Assembly (NCBI GenBank): GCA_014529385.2
Contig: CM043966.1
Coordinates: forward strand, 100,855,587 to 100,919,586
From: Adiantum capillus-veneris
Lineage: Eukaryota > Streptophyta > Polypodiopsida > Polypodiales > Pteridaceae
Length of the DNA: 64,000 bases
Reading direction: 5' to 3'
A program made the translations under genes and the position numbers. Of this stretch, positions 1-10,590 are shown piece after piece. The notes below the pieces were generated by a model. It saw only the letters and a list, made by a program, of their open reading frames with translations. It had not been told where the DNA came from and did not search any database. Positions within the stretch are counted from its first letter, which is position 1. Each line of letters opens with the position of its first letter.

Positions 1-483
1 TGTGTGTGTGTGTGTGTGTTGCATATGGTTTGTTTTGGTTTCCTTATTTCTCCCTAAAAGAGGGTGGTGCCCCTAAGAAATATGCATGTGTAGGGCCTCA
101 CGGAGTGGTTTGTCTGGTGGGAGCCTTGAGTTGAGCCCCATCTCAAAAATCCGCTCTCAATGGATAATATACTTTTATATTAAAACTCAACAAAAAATCC
201 GTGTGATTGTAGGCCCTCATGTAAACTTACTCTCCATCTATTTTGTTCCCCTCTTAACTTAGCAGGCCTTCTTGCCTCTTCACCTTGTTTCAAAGGACAT
301 TGCTTGACCTTTTCAAATAACTAGAACTAGTGTGTGACACATGCATTGGTGCGGTCAAGAAAAGCATGGTCATTGGGTCACAAACATAAACATAACTATA
401 GGTGTGCATGCACAAGTGAGGAGGGTGTACTTTAGTTCGTGTAAAATCAATCCAAGAAGATGGCAATTTCCTCTCTCTTTCTT
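1..483. other. spacer, no gene seen
   Basis: The stretch opens with a (TG)n run at 1-19. No convincing coding frame or element terminus is visible up to the SINE-like motif near 484. Short open frames here lack any recognisable domain. Confidence 0.5.
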
Positions 484-571
484 ATTAAATCTTGAGATCA
501 AGACTTGTCGAGTAGATCTTTGATATCTGTTTAGATTGTTCTTATGACAATAAAAATTCTCTTCTTCTTCT

Positions 572-606
<35 letters not shown>
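484..606 (+). repeat. SINE-like dispersed motif ending in (CT)n
   Basis: This is one of several copies of a short dispersed motif. It has a body like TCAAGACTTG...GTAGATCTTTGATATC, then TTCTTATGACAATAAAA, then a CT-rich tail. Related copies lie near 752-892, 13191-13276, 29926-30046, 30225-30275, 53612-53757 and 54356-54443. The repeated body-plus-tail arrangement suggests a short retroelement whose tail resembles that of LINE family A (AATAAAATCTATCTCTC). No polymerase III boxes were found in this copy. Confidence 0.4.
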
Positions 607-607
<1 letters not shown>

Positions 608-751
608 CCCACATACACACACACAGACAATGTTTTGAGTTTAATACTTGTTTGGTAGATCTTTGGAATCTCTCGCATTGAAGAAGAAAAGGAAACTATG
701 TATCCTTTGAGTGTAGCAGATTAGTCGATTATCATTGTTCCCTTTTAAATA

Positions 752-819
752 CCAGGTCTTATGTTCAAGACTTGTGAAGTAGAGCTTTTAGGTCTCTTGA
801 TGTGTTCCTATGACATTAA

Positions 820-892
<73 letters not shown>
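752..892 (+). repeat. SINE-like motif plus (CT)n tract
   Basis: TTCAAGACTTGTGAAGTAGA is followed by TTCCTATGACATTAAAAC and then an uninterrupted CT run from about 824 to 892. It matches the motif at 484-606. The CT run forms the left edge of the candidate long target duplication around LINE copy A1. Confidence 0.45.
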
Positions 893-893
<1 letters not shown>

Positions 894-958
894 GTTTCAA
901 GTCTCAACCAAATGGATCAATAAAGTTTGTTGAAATTTTTTTTCCTAGAGTGAGTTGC

Positions 959-962
<4 letters not shown>
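893..962. repeat. left copy of candidate long target duplication of LINE A1
   Basis: This segment lies between two CT tracts (824-892 and 963-1026), directly upstream of LINE A1. Its first 45 bases match 13191-13235 at roughly 34 of 45 positions, and that second copy also lies between two CT tracts directly after A1. It may be a target-site duplication. Part of the match is also shared with the dispersed SINE-like motif, which weakens the case. Confidence 0.4.

Positions 963-1026
<64 letters not shown>
963..1026. repeat. (CT)n microsatellite at 5' junction of LINE A1
   Basis: This is a pure CT run that passes directly into LINE sequence at 1027. The same CT-to-LINE transition is seen at A2 (14469) and A4 (33997). 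Confidence 0.85.
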
Positions 1027-1033
<7 letters not shown>

Positions 1034-1072
1034 CTGTCAAAATTTTGTATTTTTGTTGCCGACTTGAAGGCA

Positions 1073-1995
1073 ATATCGGACAGAACTCGCAAGGGTGGAA
1101 AATCCACACTCGCCATGGAGAATGATGTAAAATCTCCAAGGAATTTGGATGCTATTCCAACCACATCGTCTACAACAATGGAAGCAATGATCATGGCTTA
1201 CTTGATCTCATTACAAGAAACTGTCAACAAGAAAGGTGACGAGTTGCGCGCACTTGCAGTGGAGAATGACACTTTAAGAGTTCTTGTTGTGGAGAATGAG
1301 CACCTCAAGAAGGTTCTTGAAATGCAAACAACACACTTGGTACATCTTGAGAATGAAGGTCAAGAATGTAAGCGCTCTCTTGTTGACATGAATGTATTAA
1401 AAGAGTGCTTGAGCAAAGTTGAGAGTGATCATGTATTGAAAGAGGATACGATAGGTACAATACGTCATGATGTATGTGAGATGAGAAATGCATCAAAATC
1501 ATGGGATGGTATATGTAAGGATAATGTGGTTTCTACATCTCCTATCACGCAAGCCATTGTCCAAGCAAAGAATGTAGAGAATGTGGACACACAAGAATTG
1601 CAAGAACGGAAAAAACGCTCAAAGAACATCGTCATTCGTGGAATCAAGGAGGAAAGCATGGTAACACCCCAATCTCTTGCGGTTGCTATTGAAGAGTTTT
1701 TTGCTACACACTTTGGCATGTCTGGAATCATGGCTTATGGTGCACATTGCGTTGGAAAACAAGGAGTCCCTCGCTAAGGAGAAAGACCTATTGTATGTAC
1801 CATGGCTGATGAAAGATCATCCTTGACAATAGTTGGATCTACCTCAAAGGAACGGGTTGTAATGTATATGAGGATCGCACTCTTATGCAACAAAATGTAC
1901 GTCACAAAGCATATGAGGAAAGAACCAACAAGGTCAAGGTGTCATCTCAAGAAGAAAAGTCACTTGAGGAGGATGCAAGTCCACCCAACAAATAG
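1073..1995 (+). pseudogene. LINE A1 ORF1 (coiled-coil RNA-binding protein), broken
   Basis: This is the remnant of the family A ORF1 protein, which in such elements binds the LINE RNA as part of the ribonucleoprotein. The expected start is ATA at 1073 where copy A5 has ATG. The frame then reads a Leu/Val/Glu-rich coiled coil (about 1190-1480) and the RNA-binding core with KRSKNIVIRGI near 1612. A stop (TAA at 1775) replaces the Ser codon seen as TCG in A5, and a short deletion near 1815 shifts the frame. The original terminator TAG at 1993-1995 survives and is followed by GGACACATG, the ORF2 start region. There are clear counterparts at 34230-35180 and 60748-61673. Confidence 0.8.
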
Positions 1996-2001
1996 GGACA
2001 C

Positions 2002-3434
2002 ATGATCTATGAGACCAACTCACGCTTGCAAATAAGCTTTTGGAATTGTAACGGCTATCCATGGAATGCGGGAATTGGCATTGATGAGCTTACCAATGAC
2101 TCCGATGTGATACTTCTTGTCAAAACATGGGAGCATGATGCGCAAAAAATTCTTGGATTTGACAAATTTGATGTGCATTCTTTGATGCGGACCAAGAATG
2201 CAAACCAATGTAGAGGCCAAGGAGGCGTGGCATGTATGATCAAAAAGGGTTTGAAAGATGTTTCCATTGTCAAAGAAGATAAGTATAAACACTACTTATG
2301 GCTAAAAATCAGCCCACCCAATGGTCAAGTCATGTTTGTGGTTGGTTGCTACATTCCTCACTATGACTCCGACTTTTATGCTCGCTTGGATATGGATAGA
2401 GATCAGTCCTTTGTTGAACTAGAGGAAGACATTGCTCATTACAAGGACCAAGGTGAATTCATTGTCTTTGGAGACATGAATGCTCGCATAAATACATTAC
2501 AACACGACACACAACAAGTTGACATGCCGTATGTCTCAAGAAGAATCGATGACTCATACATGTATAATCGAAGTTATAATGATGCAAAAGAATTGGATCA
2601 CTATGGAAAGTCACTTCTACATATGTGCAATAGTACCGGAATGCTCATTGCAAATGGTATATCTTTATGGCAAGGCACCAATGACTTTACATGTAGAAAG
2701 CACAATGGTGATAGCGTGATCGACTATATGTTATTTTCGAAAGCCACTCTAGAATGCATACAAAGCTTTACACTTGGTGAATGGAATCCGTAATCGGATC
2801 ATAGGATGTCATGTATTGACCTCAAGTGTGGTAAAAGACCCGATCATGTAGCCTCCAATCATGATGTGAATCATTCGCACCTACGTCTAGACTTCAAACG
2901 AGCACTTATATATGTTGATATGGTGGACCAAATGTTAAGCATGACAGAGCATCAAGAGAGCCCAACATTAGAATGCAAGTGGAAAGTTTTCAAAGAAGTA
3001 ATTTGCTCTTGTGCAAAGGAATGCTTTTCGGTGAAACACATGTCTTGCAAAAGATCTAAGAAGGGTAGCACCAAGAAGAAATGGTTCGACATGGAATGTA
3101 GTCAAGCCCGAAAACACTTGCTAAGGTTGGATGCAAGCAAAGACAAGGAAGTTTACTTGGAAAGTTCACACACATACAAAGCACTTGTTCAAAAAAAGAT
3201 GAGAAGGTGAGAAGTCAAAAAACAACTTCTTTTAGCGTAAGAGAAAGCACATGCATGTGGCAAGTTTTGGCAAAATCTAAAAGGCAAGCGTGTTAAGAGA
3301 TTTGTTGACTTGACTCTTGAGAATATATATACGCATTACAAGAAACTCTATGAGAAACCCAATGTTGAGTGTTGTAGCTCCCTTCCGTTTATTCCTCCCT
3401 TCTTTACCATTGAAGATGTATGTTGCGCGCTTGA
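2002..3434 (+). pseudogene. LINE A1 ORF2 N-terminal part: APE-type endonuclease
   Basis: ORF2 starts at ATG 2002, two codons after the ORF1 stop and in the same frame. The endonuclease motifs are readable: FWNCNG, GDMNAR near 2473, NGDSVIDYM near 2705 and SDH after the stop at 2791-2793. The usual catalytic Glu in LLVETWE is Lys here (LLVKTWE). The frame has stops at 2791 and 3208 and is cut at the gypsy1 junction near 3434, just upstream of the reverse transcriptase. The basic linker rich in Lys and Cys (about 3030-3230) matches copies A3 and A4. Confidence 0.8.
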
Positions 3435-4579
3435 GAAGGTGCAAAACCTCTGGCTATGAGAGTTCATGATGAAAGTCACAAACACTTTGTGGAAAGCATT
3501 TGTGGAGAATCACCAACCCTCTTTCTAAGGGTGACAAAAAATCTAAGAGCGTTCGTGACAGGAAAGTCACAAACCCTCTTTCCTATCAAGCTTGGAGTCT
3601 GCTTGTTTTCGTAGTCGAGATTATGATGAGAGGATCACCAAATCACATTCAATTTCACTTTAAAAGACCATTCAAAAACACTAAAGTTTAAGCCATGAAA
3701 CCTTAATTCTCATACAAGCACAAATCTCAATCAAAACCCAAACCTCTTTCATGGTATCAAGTAGCCTCGCCCCCAATTACATAGTCGTAACATCAAACAG
3801 TTGAAAGGAATACTCGAGCTTCCACCTTCATGGCGACCATTTTTTTATTTTGGAGAGATTTTGAGCTTTTATATTGAAGCCCACACACCATTTGATAAGG
3901 GTAATCCCTAATTCACTCCGTCACAAGCTCAGATACAAGATGGCGAAGAGACGGGACTACAACACACATAGATTGGGCAACCATGGAAGCTATTGCACAG
4001 TAGAGAAAAATTGCTGGTCTTTTCTGTAACAATCAGCCCTCTCTCTCTTACCCACGGCATTTTCAGCTGATGTGTCAATTTTTGGGCCATTTTGCCACTT
4101 TGGACCAAAACTAGGTCATTTTCAGCTCATTTTTGATGCGAAAAATCCCAAACGGAGTCAAAAAAATCCATAAATTTGTGGGATCACTCGCCTAAGCATA
4201 AAAAGCATAGATAAACATCATTTTTCATCAATATACCATTTTGAGTCACTTTCCATGCAATTCTGCAACGACGTCTATTAGCTGCTATTTTTGGCAGTTT
4301 TTGCTCGCATTAGTCTTTATAGGCGAGATGAGTGTGCCACCATGAAATAATTGGACTATGTACATTGTCAAAACAAATTAATCAAGTGGGAAAGCACGCA
4401 AATACACCACATCCATGTCCACGACTCCCCGGATAGGTATGTGCATAATAATGATCGCAGTAGACGCTTCAACATATATGACAGTATGTACATGATTGCT
4501 TTTATTTGCATACATTGAAAAGTTTCAAGAGTGAGACTAATTTTTTTATTTTACACTATGTACGTGCCATGGTATGACA
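3435..4579 (-). repeat. gypsy1 3' LTR (left)
   Basis: It aligns with 10617-11571. The inner edge is defined by TGTC at 4579 (minus sense) next to a purine-rich tract. It contains about 190 bp (roughly 4190-4390) that the right LTR lacks, including a minus-strand TATAAAG at about 4314-4320. The outer edge is truncated: the right LTR has 26 further terminal bases. Confidence 0.9.
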
Positions 4580-4591
4580 TCCACCCCCTCT
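4580..4591 (-). other. gypsy1 polypurine tract
   Basis: On the minus strand this reads AGAGGGGGTGGA directly before the TG of the 3' LTR, the expected plus-strand primer position. Confidence 0.75.
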
Positions 4592-4638
4592 GAACCTGCA
4601 CATCCTCCGGTATGTGCCACAACAACATTTGTAAAGCA

Positions 4639-5607
4639 TTAAAACTCATGGTCAGACACCATACTTTCACTTTCATCCTCAGTTTGCATATAGTTGACTT
4701 CATCATCCTCTTCACTTGGTTGTGTATCAAATGGATTAACATCCGCTCTTCTTTTGAATAATTTAATTCTTTTTCCTGCAATGGAAATTTTCATTTTTGT
4801 CCCATCGAGTTCACGCAAGGTGTAAGTTGTATTTCCATGCACATGTTTGACAACATAAGGATCAAACCACCTCTTTGAAAGCTTCCTTATCGTAGAGTGC
4901 TGGTTTTCCAGGCTACTATCATACACCAACACCCAATCACCTTCTTCAATGTCTTTTGGTCTGAGCCTATGCCTCTTGTCAAATCTGTCTTTGTTTTTCA
5001 ACCTTGCAATCTTTAGTCGAGCTTTTGCAAGCTCAATGTCTTCAAGCCTTCTTTCCAATTGTCGTATGCGCAATGCAAGAAGGTCTTCTCTACTCATTCC
5101 ATCTTCCCATGGCAATACATTCCATGTAAGAACTACATCTTCAATTGGCATCACAGGTTTTTGACCATACATCAATTCAACAGGCATATAGCCAGTGACT
5201 GAACTATGTGTTGTATGGTCAGCCCACAATGCAAATGGAAGTAACCTTGGACACTCTCCAAGCTTATCTTCACAAGCCTTAGCTAAAGCTTTGATTATTG
5301 GAGGATGCCCTCTTTCACTTTTGCCATTTCCCTTTGGGTTATAAGCACAAGTTAAAGTTAGTTTGATGCCCATTCTAGAGAAGAATTCACTTGCTTCATC
5401 AGCATCCAATTCTCCTCTATCTGCAGTTATCTTTTCCACACATCCATAGTGACAAATCACATCTTCAAGAAGGAATTTACATACAGCTTGTGTACTCTTT
5501 GTCCTCAATGCACGCCCTTCAACTTGATTAGACAAATCTTCTCTTGCAACACCAAATACCTCATTTACCAAAGTCCCAAAGGCATTGTGACCAAGTCCAC
5601 AACCCAT
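4639..5607 (-). pseudogene. gypsy1 integrase core and C-terminal domain
   Basis: This is the C-terminal part of pol. The frame shows the integrase core with TADRGE and, after the usual spacing, NPKGNGKSERGH, which fit the second Asp and the Glu of the DDE triad. A Lys/Arg-rich helical region follows (about residues 165-215), then a module with GDWVLVYDSS and RWFDPYVVKHVHGNTTYTL typical of gypsy integrase C-termini, and an acidic tail. The first catalytic Asp lies upstream in the overlapping frame 5565-6494 (KWVVDLVTMP), so a frameshift separates the two halves. Confidence 0.85.
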
Positions 5608-6494
5608 TTGTAATGCATGGCTAATGGATAAGTAGGATGTAATCCATCACAATGCCGTACATTTGAATACATTTGGCATGTCACACAAGACTTAACAAAC
5701 TCAACCACATCCTTATACATCCCTTTCCACCAATATCTTTCTTTAACCTTAGCAAATGTTGCCCATACACCTCTATGTCCTGCCCATAAACTTTCATGGA
5801 ACTCCTTGATGATTTGTTGTTGAGTAACCTTATCACAAACTACACACAATGGTGTTCCATCTCTTCGTTTAGGATGCTTCCATAAGTAGCCATCCATCAA
5901 GAAGTATCCATATGCTTTTCTTCTTATCTTCTTAGATTCCTGCTCAGTCCAATCATCGTGCTTCTGCAGAGTACTTAAGTAGCGACCTATCAAGAGCCAT
6001 TCATCCTTATATAGTTCCTCTGAAAAGGACTCAAGTGAAGACACAAAACATGCATGACTACTCTTTGCATGATCAATAGTGTAAAACTTTGTACCTACAT
6101 CATCTCCCTCAATAATCATGTCGTGGTCATCTTCATACCTTGCCCTAGATAGCATATCTACCATTGGATTGTCTTTCCCTGCAATATGCTTGAACTTAGG
6201 ATTCAAGGACTTTATGTAGGCTATCCATCGCAGCATTGCAATATCAGCAGTCGAACAGTTTGTGATCATTCCAAGAAGAGGAAAACAATCACTTTCCACA
6301 ACCACTGATGCCCCTATCAAGTACTCCTTTTCACACCTCAATGTTGTAACCACCCCCCATAGTTCCCTTTTTACTTGTGCATAATCGCGTTGGCAAGAAC
6401 TCAAAATCTTGGCTCCAAATCTCACCACATACCTTTTTCCTTCATCATCATCTTGCCCTACTGCCCATCCTATCCCTGTAGGACTTGTGTCCAC
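5565..6494 (-). pseudogene. gypsy1 RNase H and integrase zinc domain
   Basis: The N-terminal half is a gypsy-type RNase H: GIGWAVGQDD, then the AQVKRELWGV helix and HIAGKDNPMVDMLSR. The C-terminal half is the integrase H2C2 zinc domain, with GHRGVWATF and CVTCQMY. It ends by running into the integrase core, which continues in another frame at 5607-4639. The reverse transcriptase lies upstream at 7755-6604. Confidence 0.85.
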
Positions 6495-6603
6495 CTGTCA
6501 CAATGACAGGTCTCTCACATGCATAGTCTACCTTTCTCAAGGTTGGTGATGAAAGAAGTAGATTCTTTAGCTTTCTCATGGCTTTTGTGTGCTCTTCTTC
6601 CCA

Positions 6604-7755
6604 TCAAAACTTCTGATTCTTTCTCAACAACCTATAAAGGGGATTTGCTACATGTGCATAATGTGGTATCCAAATAAGATAGAAGATGCAAGCACCAAGA
6701 AATCTTTGAGCTTCAGTTATAGTTGTACATGTTTCTTTCATGTTTTTGATTGCATCCATCTTTTTTAGACAAGGCCTTTTACCATAAGGACCACACATAT
6801 GCCCCATAATCAACACTTCATTAACACCAAATACAGCTTTTTGCCCTGACAGGGTAAGATTAACTTCTTCAAGCTTTGACAAAATCTTCTCACAATCTTC
6901 GATATGGTCTGCAACAAACTTACGGCACCCCCTTGAATCCATAGCTTCATCTTTATCTTTGTCTTCACATCCTTTGATGGGCACATCATCAAGAAATGGC
7001 ATTGTGATTTGAGGTATAAAGTCACGTAGAACCTTGTTCATCCCATTCATCATATGTGCAACTGAATTTGTTGCTCCTTAAGGTAAGGTACACATCCTTA
7101 CCAGTCCCAAAGGTGTTTTCATAGTTGTCAGATCTCTACTCTCAATATCTAGCTGAAAATGATCGTACCCTGAATAGAGATCTCCCATTGAGTAAATTGA
7201 CCTTCCTGCAAACGCCTCTGTAAATTCATCCACTATAGGTCCTGTACCCACATTCCTGATGGTAACCTTGTTTACATGTTGCATATCTTGTATGAACCGC
7301 AAAGCTCCATTATTCTTAGGCACAGTGAACCACATGTTTGAATATGGCGCACAAGAAGGCTCCAAGATACCCATGCTAATCTTTTCATTGAGTAGTTCTA
7401 TTAACTTTGGCAAATGTGCTTTGGGAACCGGAATTGGGCGTAGATTCCAAGGTACATGAGGGATAGTGAAGATCACCATAGGTGAAACAACATTAGGATC
7501 AACACACCCTATTTCATGTGGCTGAAAAGCAAAAGCCTTACCATGTCGTCTTGAAAGCATTTCTTTAAAACTTTTCTTCTCTTCTTCTGTTAGAAACTCC
7601 TCACAACCAAATTTTATCTCTTTTAGGGATTCCATTGTGAACTTGTGTCTAGTTCTTTTTGGATCCCTGAGACTCAGCTGCAAAGAAGCTTGCTCTAGCT
7701 TTTTCCTGCAATTTGATGGTAAAGGTAAGGCCACTAGTCTCACTTTCTTTGCCAC
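6604..7755 (-). pseudogene. gypsy1 reverse transcriptase, broken in two frames
   Basis: The first part (7755-7078) carries the connection and finger region, including PIPVPKAHLPKL, WFTVPKNNGALRFIQD and YSMGDLYSGYDHFQLD. The second part (7053-6604) starts near MMNGMNKVL and contains the catalytic box as FLDDV, then the thumb with FLGACIFYLIWIPHYA. A stop and shift near 7078 separates them, so no complete enzyme can be made. Confidence 0.85.
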
Positions 7756-7761
7756 CGTTTT

Positions 7762-8142
7762 TTACTTGGTCTCCACACTCACTTCCGGTCCTTCATTAGA
7801 ATTGAAATATTTCTGATCTTCAAAAGCCTCAATCACATCATACATTTCCACCTTCCACAACGTGGGTTCCATTATAGCCTCAAGCTCAAGCATAGTATCT
7901 ACATGAGAAGCTTGTTCAAAGAAACCCGAAATGCATTCACTATCCTCTATGAAACCATTTTCTTTCATGTATTTTTGTACACTATATACATATTGTCGTG
8001 CACTTCTTTTCATATCCTCAAGATTCATAAAACATACTGACCCATGCTCTGTTAATCCCTGAAAACCTGTAGAAAAAGATTCTTCTTGCTTTGGGTCAGG
8101 TGAGAATCTTTTTCTTCTTGTACCATTGCAATCCTGCTTCAC
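7762..8142 (-). pseudogene. gypsy1 protease-RT linker
   Basis: This open frame lies between the protease and reverse transcriptase segments. It is acidic, contains GSVCFMNLEDMKRSARQYVY and shows no catalytic motif. Position and direction assign it to the gypsy1 polyprotein; its own function is unknown. Confidence 0.6.
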
Positions 8143-8753
8143 AATGGTACATGGCCAAAACCCCTTGTCTCCCTGTACTCTTTGAACTCTTTGTTGGCTT
8201 TTGGTAGAGGATACTCACGAAGACTATTGCGGTTCCTCTCGTGATTCACACACACAATAAAAAATTGCACAGCTCGCTTCCCATCTCTACTCTTTACCCT
8301 AGCATAAGCAGAACCATCATCCAAGACCTTTGTTTCCATGCGAACGGCTGTGATGTATGGCTGCCCAAGGATAAGAGGATAGGTAGACATCTCCTGCACA
8401 AAGAAGTTTTGCTCATCCTTCACATTACCAATCGTCACTTTCACATTTGGACAAGCCCCATATAACTCTCCTGATGAGTTATTTGTAGCTCTAATCATCC
8501 ACCCATGGTCTGTGTCTATCGGCCACTTACCCCTTATGTAAAGACTCTTGGACATAAGATTGATCTCAGAGCCATGATCTATCAATGCAACATATGGCTC
8601 CTCAAGATCACCCACCTTGACTAAGTTTTCTGTTGTAGCTCTTGCCCAATGACTTTTGGAGTAGTGGCTTTTATAGGAGGCTTCATCATCATCATCATCA
8701 TCTGCAAATCTAGCATGTGCATCTCTTTGAGAAGACTGGTAGCATCCTACCAC
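8139..8753 (-). pseudogene. gypsy1 aspartic protease
   Basis: This is a retropepsin-like segment. The active-site region reads YVALIDHGSEINLMSKSLY, so the usual D-S/T-G is D-H-G. The downstream flap-proximal LILGQPYI matches the second conserved block of gypsy proteases. The N-terminus has a run of Asp and His codons. The altered active site and the broken frames around it argue that the enzyme is dead. Confidence 0.75.
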
Positions 8754-9454
8754 ACTTTCATCACAAACACTCTCTTTCCATGTGCCTTAAGTGACTCCCC
8801 TTCACCATCAGACTGTGGAGAAATAGACTCAGTGAGAGTTTGCCTCTTTCTTTTTATGATATCTATAATTTCTTCATGAAACTCGCGTTTAGCAATTCCA
8901 AGAACCTCACCCAAGGTAAACTCAACTTTGCTATTCAAAATCCTTTCCTCCAATACCTACTTTAAGTTTGTGACAGCTTCAATGTCAGATTGTAGTTTGT
9001 ATGCAGGGCCTTTTGCTTTAGCTTTTCCTTGCTCTTTCTTCTTCCCTGTAGATGCCTCCTCCATAGGAATCTCAGGAGGAGGAGGCACATGTGGTGGAGC
9101 CTCATAAGAAGGTCCTGGATCCTTTCTTCCACCAGCTCTTGTAACCCTCTTTGAAGTAGAAGGACCTGCATCTTCATTCTCACGTTTGCGCTTCTCTTCC
9201 ACAATTGCTTCATTGTTATAGCATTTTGCAAGATAGGCATGCACTGATAAAGAGTCCACAGGGTCATCCCAACCTGTTGTATGGCGTATGAAATCACCAG
9301 CTTCATGTAACACCTGTTTAGTTACCTTCCCTTTTTCAGCTGAGGCTACTGCATATGGCCACAAGCTATCAACCTCCTTAAAAGCATCCGAAGTAGACTT
9401 TAACACTTCCTTTGGAATGAGCTCTATCTTTTCCCCATAGGTAGCGGCCTCCAC
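8747..9454 (-). pseudogene. gypsy1 gag-protease linker region
   Basis: There are two adjoining minus-strand frames (9454-8957 and 8953-8747). The first is rich in charged residues and has a Pro-rich patch (PPHVPPPPEIP). The second is a charged helix-forming stretch. No catalytic motif is visible. They lie between the zinc knuckle of gag and the protease and have the same sense as both. Confidence 0.55.
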
Positions 9455-9515
9455 TGCAAAAATAGCGCCATATCCTCCACTAACTTTCGCATACCTCCTT
9501 TTCCAAAGTTAGTTC

Positions 9516-10506
9516 CTAATGGCATACATGTCTCCCCCGATGGATCTTGCCATCCTTAAGAAACACAAGATCTCTTTTTAAGGCATCACTAAAGCTATCA
9601 CAATCCCTTCTGCCATCGTCTGTGCCATCACACCATATGCATTTGTGCACAAATCCTTCTTTGCTTTGGGATTTTTGTCCTACAGGTTGTCCTTTCTCTT
9701 CAAGCCTTGTTAGCTTTAACTTCATTTCTCCCATGCCCTTAACAAGCCCATCAAACATTGAATTATCACCTTTTTGACTCACAACAGTAGGCTTTGGTGG
9801 AATCTCTGAGGTGCTAGGAGTAGAGGTAGTGCCATTCACCACCATCTTGTCCCTACAACGTTGCCTCTTAGCAAGCAATGAGACTGCATCCTCAACCTCA
9901 TTCCACTCAGCCTTTAGACCTTGTTCTGTATTCTTGTCTTCAAGGAGTAGCTCTAGATTTTCTTAGAGCTCATGACCTGCAGCTTGAAGGAACAATTCCA
10001 TCTTTCACTATCCAAAGTAGCCCGCTCTGTTCCTGACAATTGAGCATAGCTCCGCTCAAACTCTCTCAACAGTTCGGTGATGGAAAGTCCTTCTTTTGGC
10101 TTTGCAACCCATTCCAAGAAGGTCCTTTTTGTAACCCTTTCAGAGTCCTCCATGAAGTATTCCTTCTTTAGGGCTAATTTGAATTTCTCCCAACCTTCTC
10201 CATGCTCCTCCCTGATTCCCCTTACATGGTCTCTAATCTCGGGGACCACAACAAGCTCAAAGCTACAAATCATGTCCACCTTTGGAACCGTTGTAGCTCC
10301 ATCTCCTTTACATAACCACGAAGAAACTTTGTGACATCTTTCCCTTCAAATTGGTCCATTTTGTTTACAATAGCTTGAAGGGCTTTTGTTGCTGACACCT
10401 CCCTTCTTTCTGCAGCCTGTTGTTGTTGCATAAACATGGCGAATGCTTGAAACATTTTCATTGTGCCTTGATCAAAACGCATGCCTTGTTGCTCTTGCTG
10501 ATCCAT
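9516..10506 (-). pseudogene. gypsy1 gag
   Basis: Gag begins at ATG 10506 (MDQQEQQGMRF), with Gln-rich and helical N-terminal sequence. It continues in a shifted frame at 10279-9953, with EGWEKFKLALKKEYF and ELLREFERSYAQLS typical of the retrotransposon gag domain. A third frame (9878-9516) has CIWCDGTDDGRRDC, a zinc-knuckle-like block in which the His of CCHC is Asp. At least two frameshifts separate the pieces. Confidence 0.8.
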
Positions 10507-10568
10507 AGATTTAATTATTTGTAATTAAACCTTTAAAAAAAAGTTTTTGGAACCCTCACCCCAGCTCC

Positions 10569-10586
10569 TTCGCGTCGGGTTCACCA
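10569..10586 (-). other. gypsy1 primer binding site
   Basis: On the minus strand TGGTGAACCCGACGCGAA starts four bases after the LTR end (CGACA). Its complement ends in CCA as a tRNA 3' end should. It is not the initiator-Met site (TGGTATCAGAGC) common in plant retroelements. I cannot name the donor tRNA from sequence alone. Confidence 0.7.
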
Positions 10587-10590
10587 GAAA

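Noticed and set aside
761-1080. Long Ser-Leu (SLSLSL) or Arg-Glu (RERERE) peptides in open frames over CT/AG tracts
   Set aside because: They are translations of dinucleotide repeats and occur at every CT or AG tract on both strands. They are not coding evidence.
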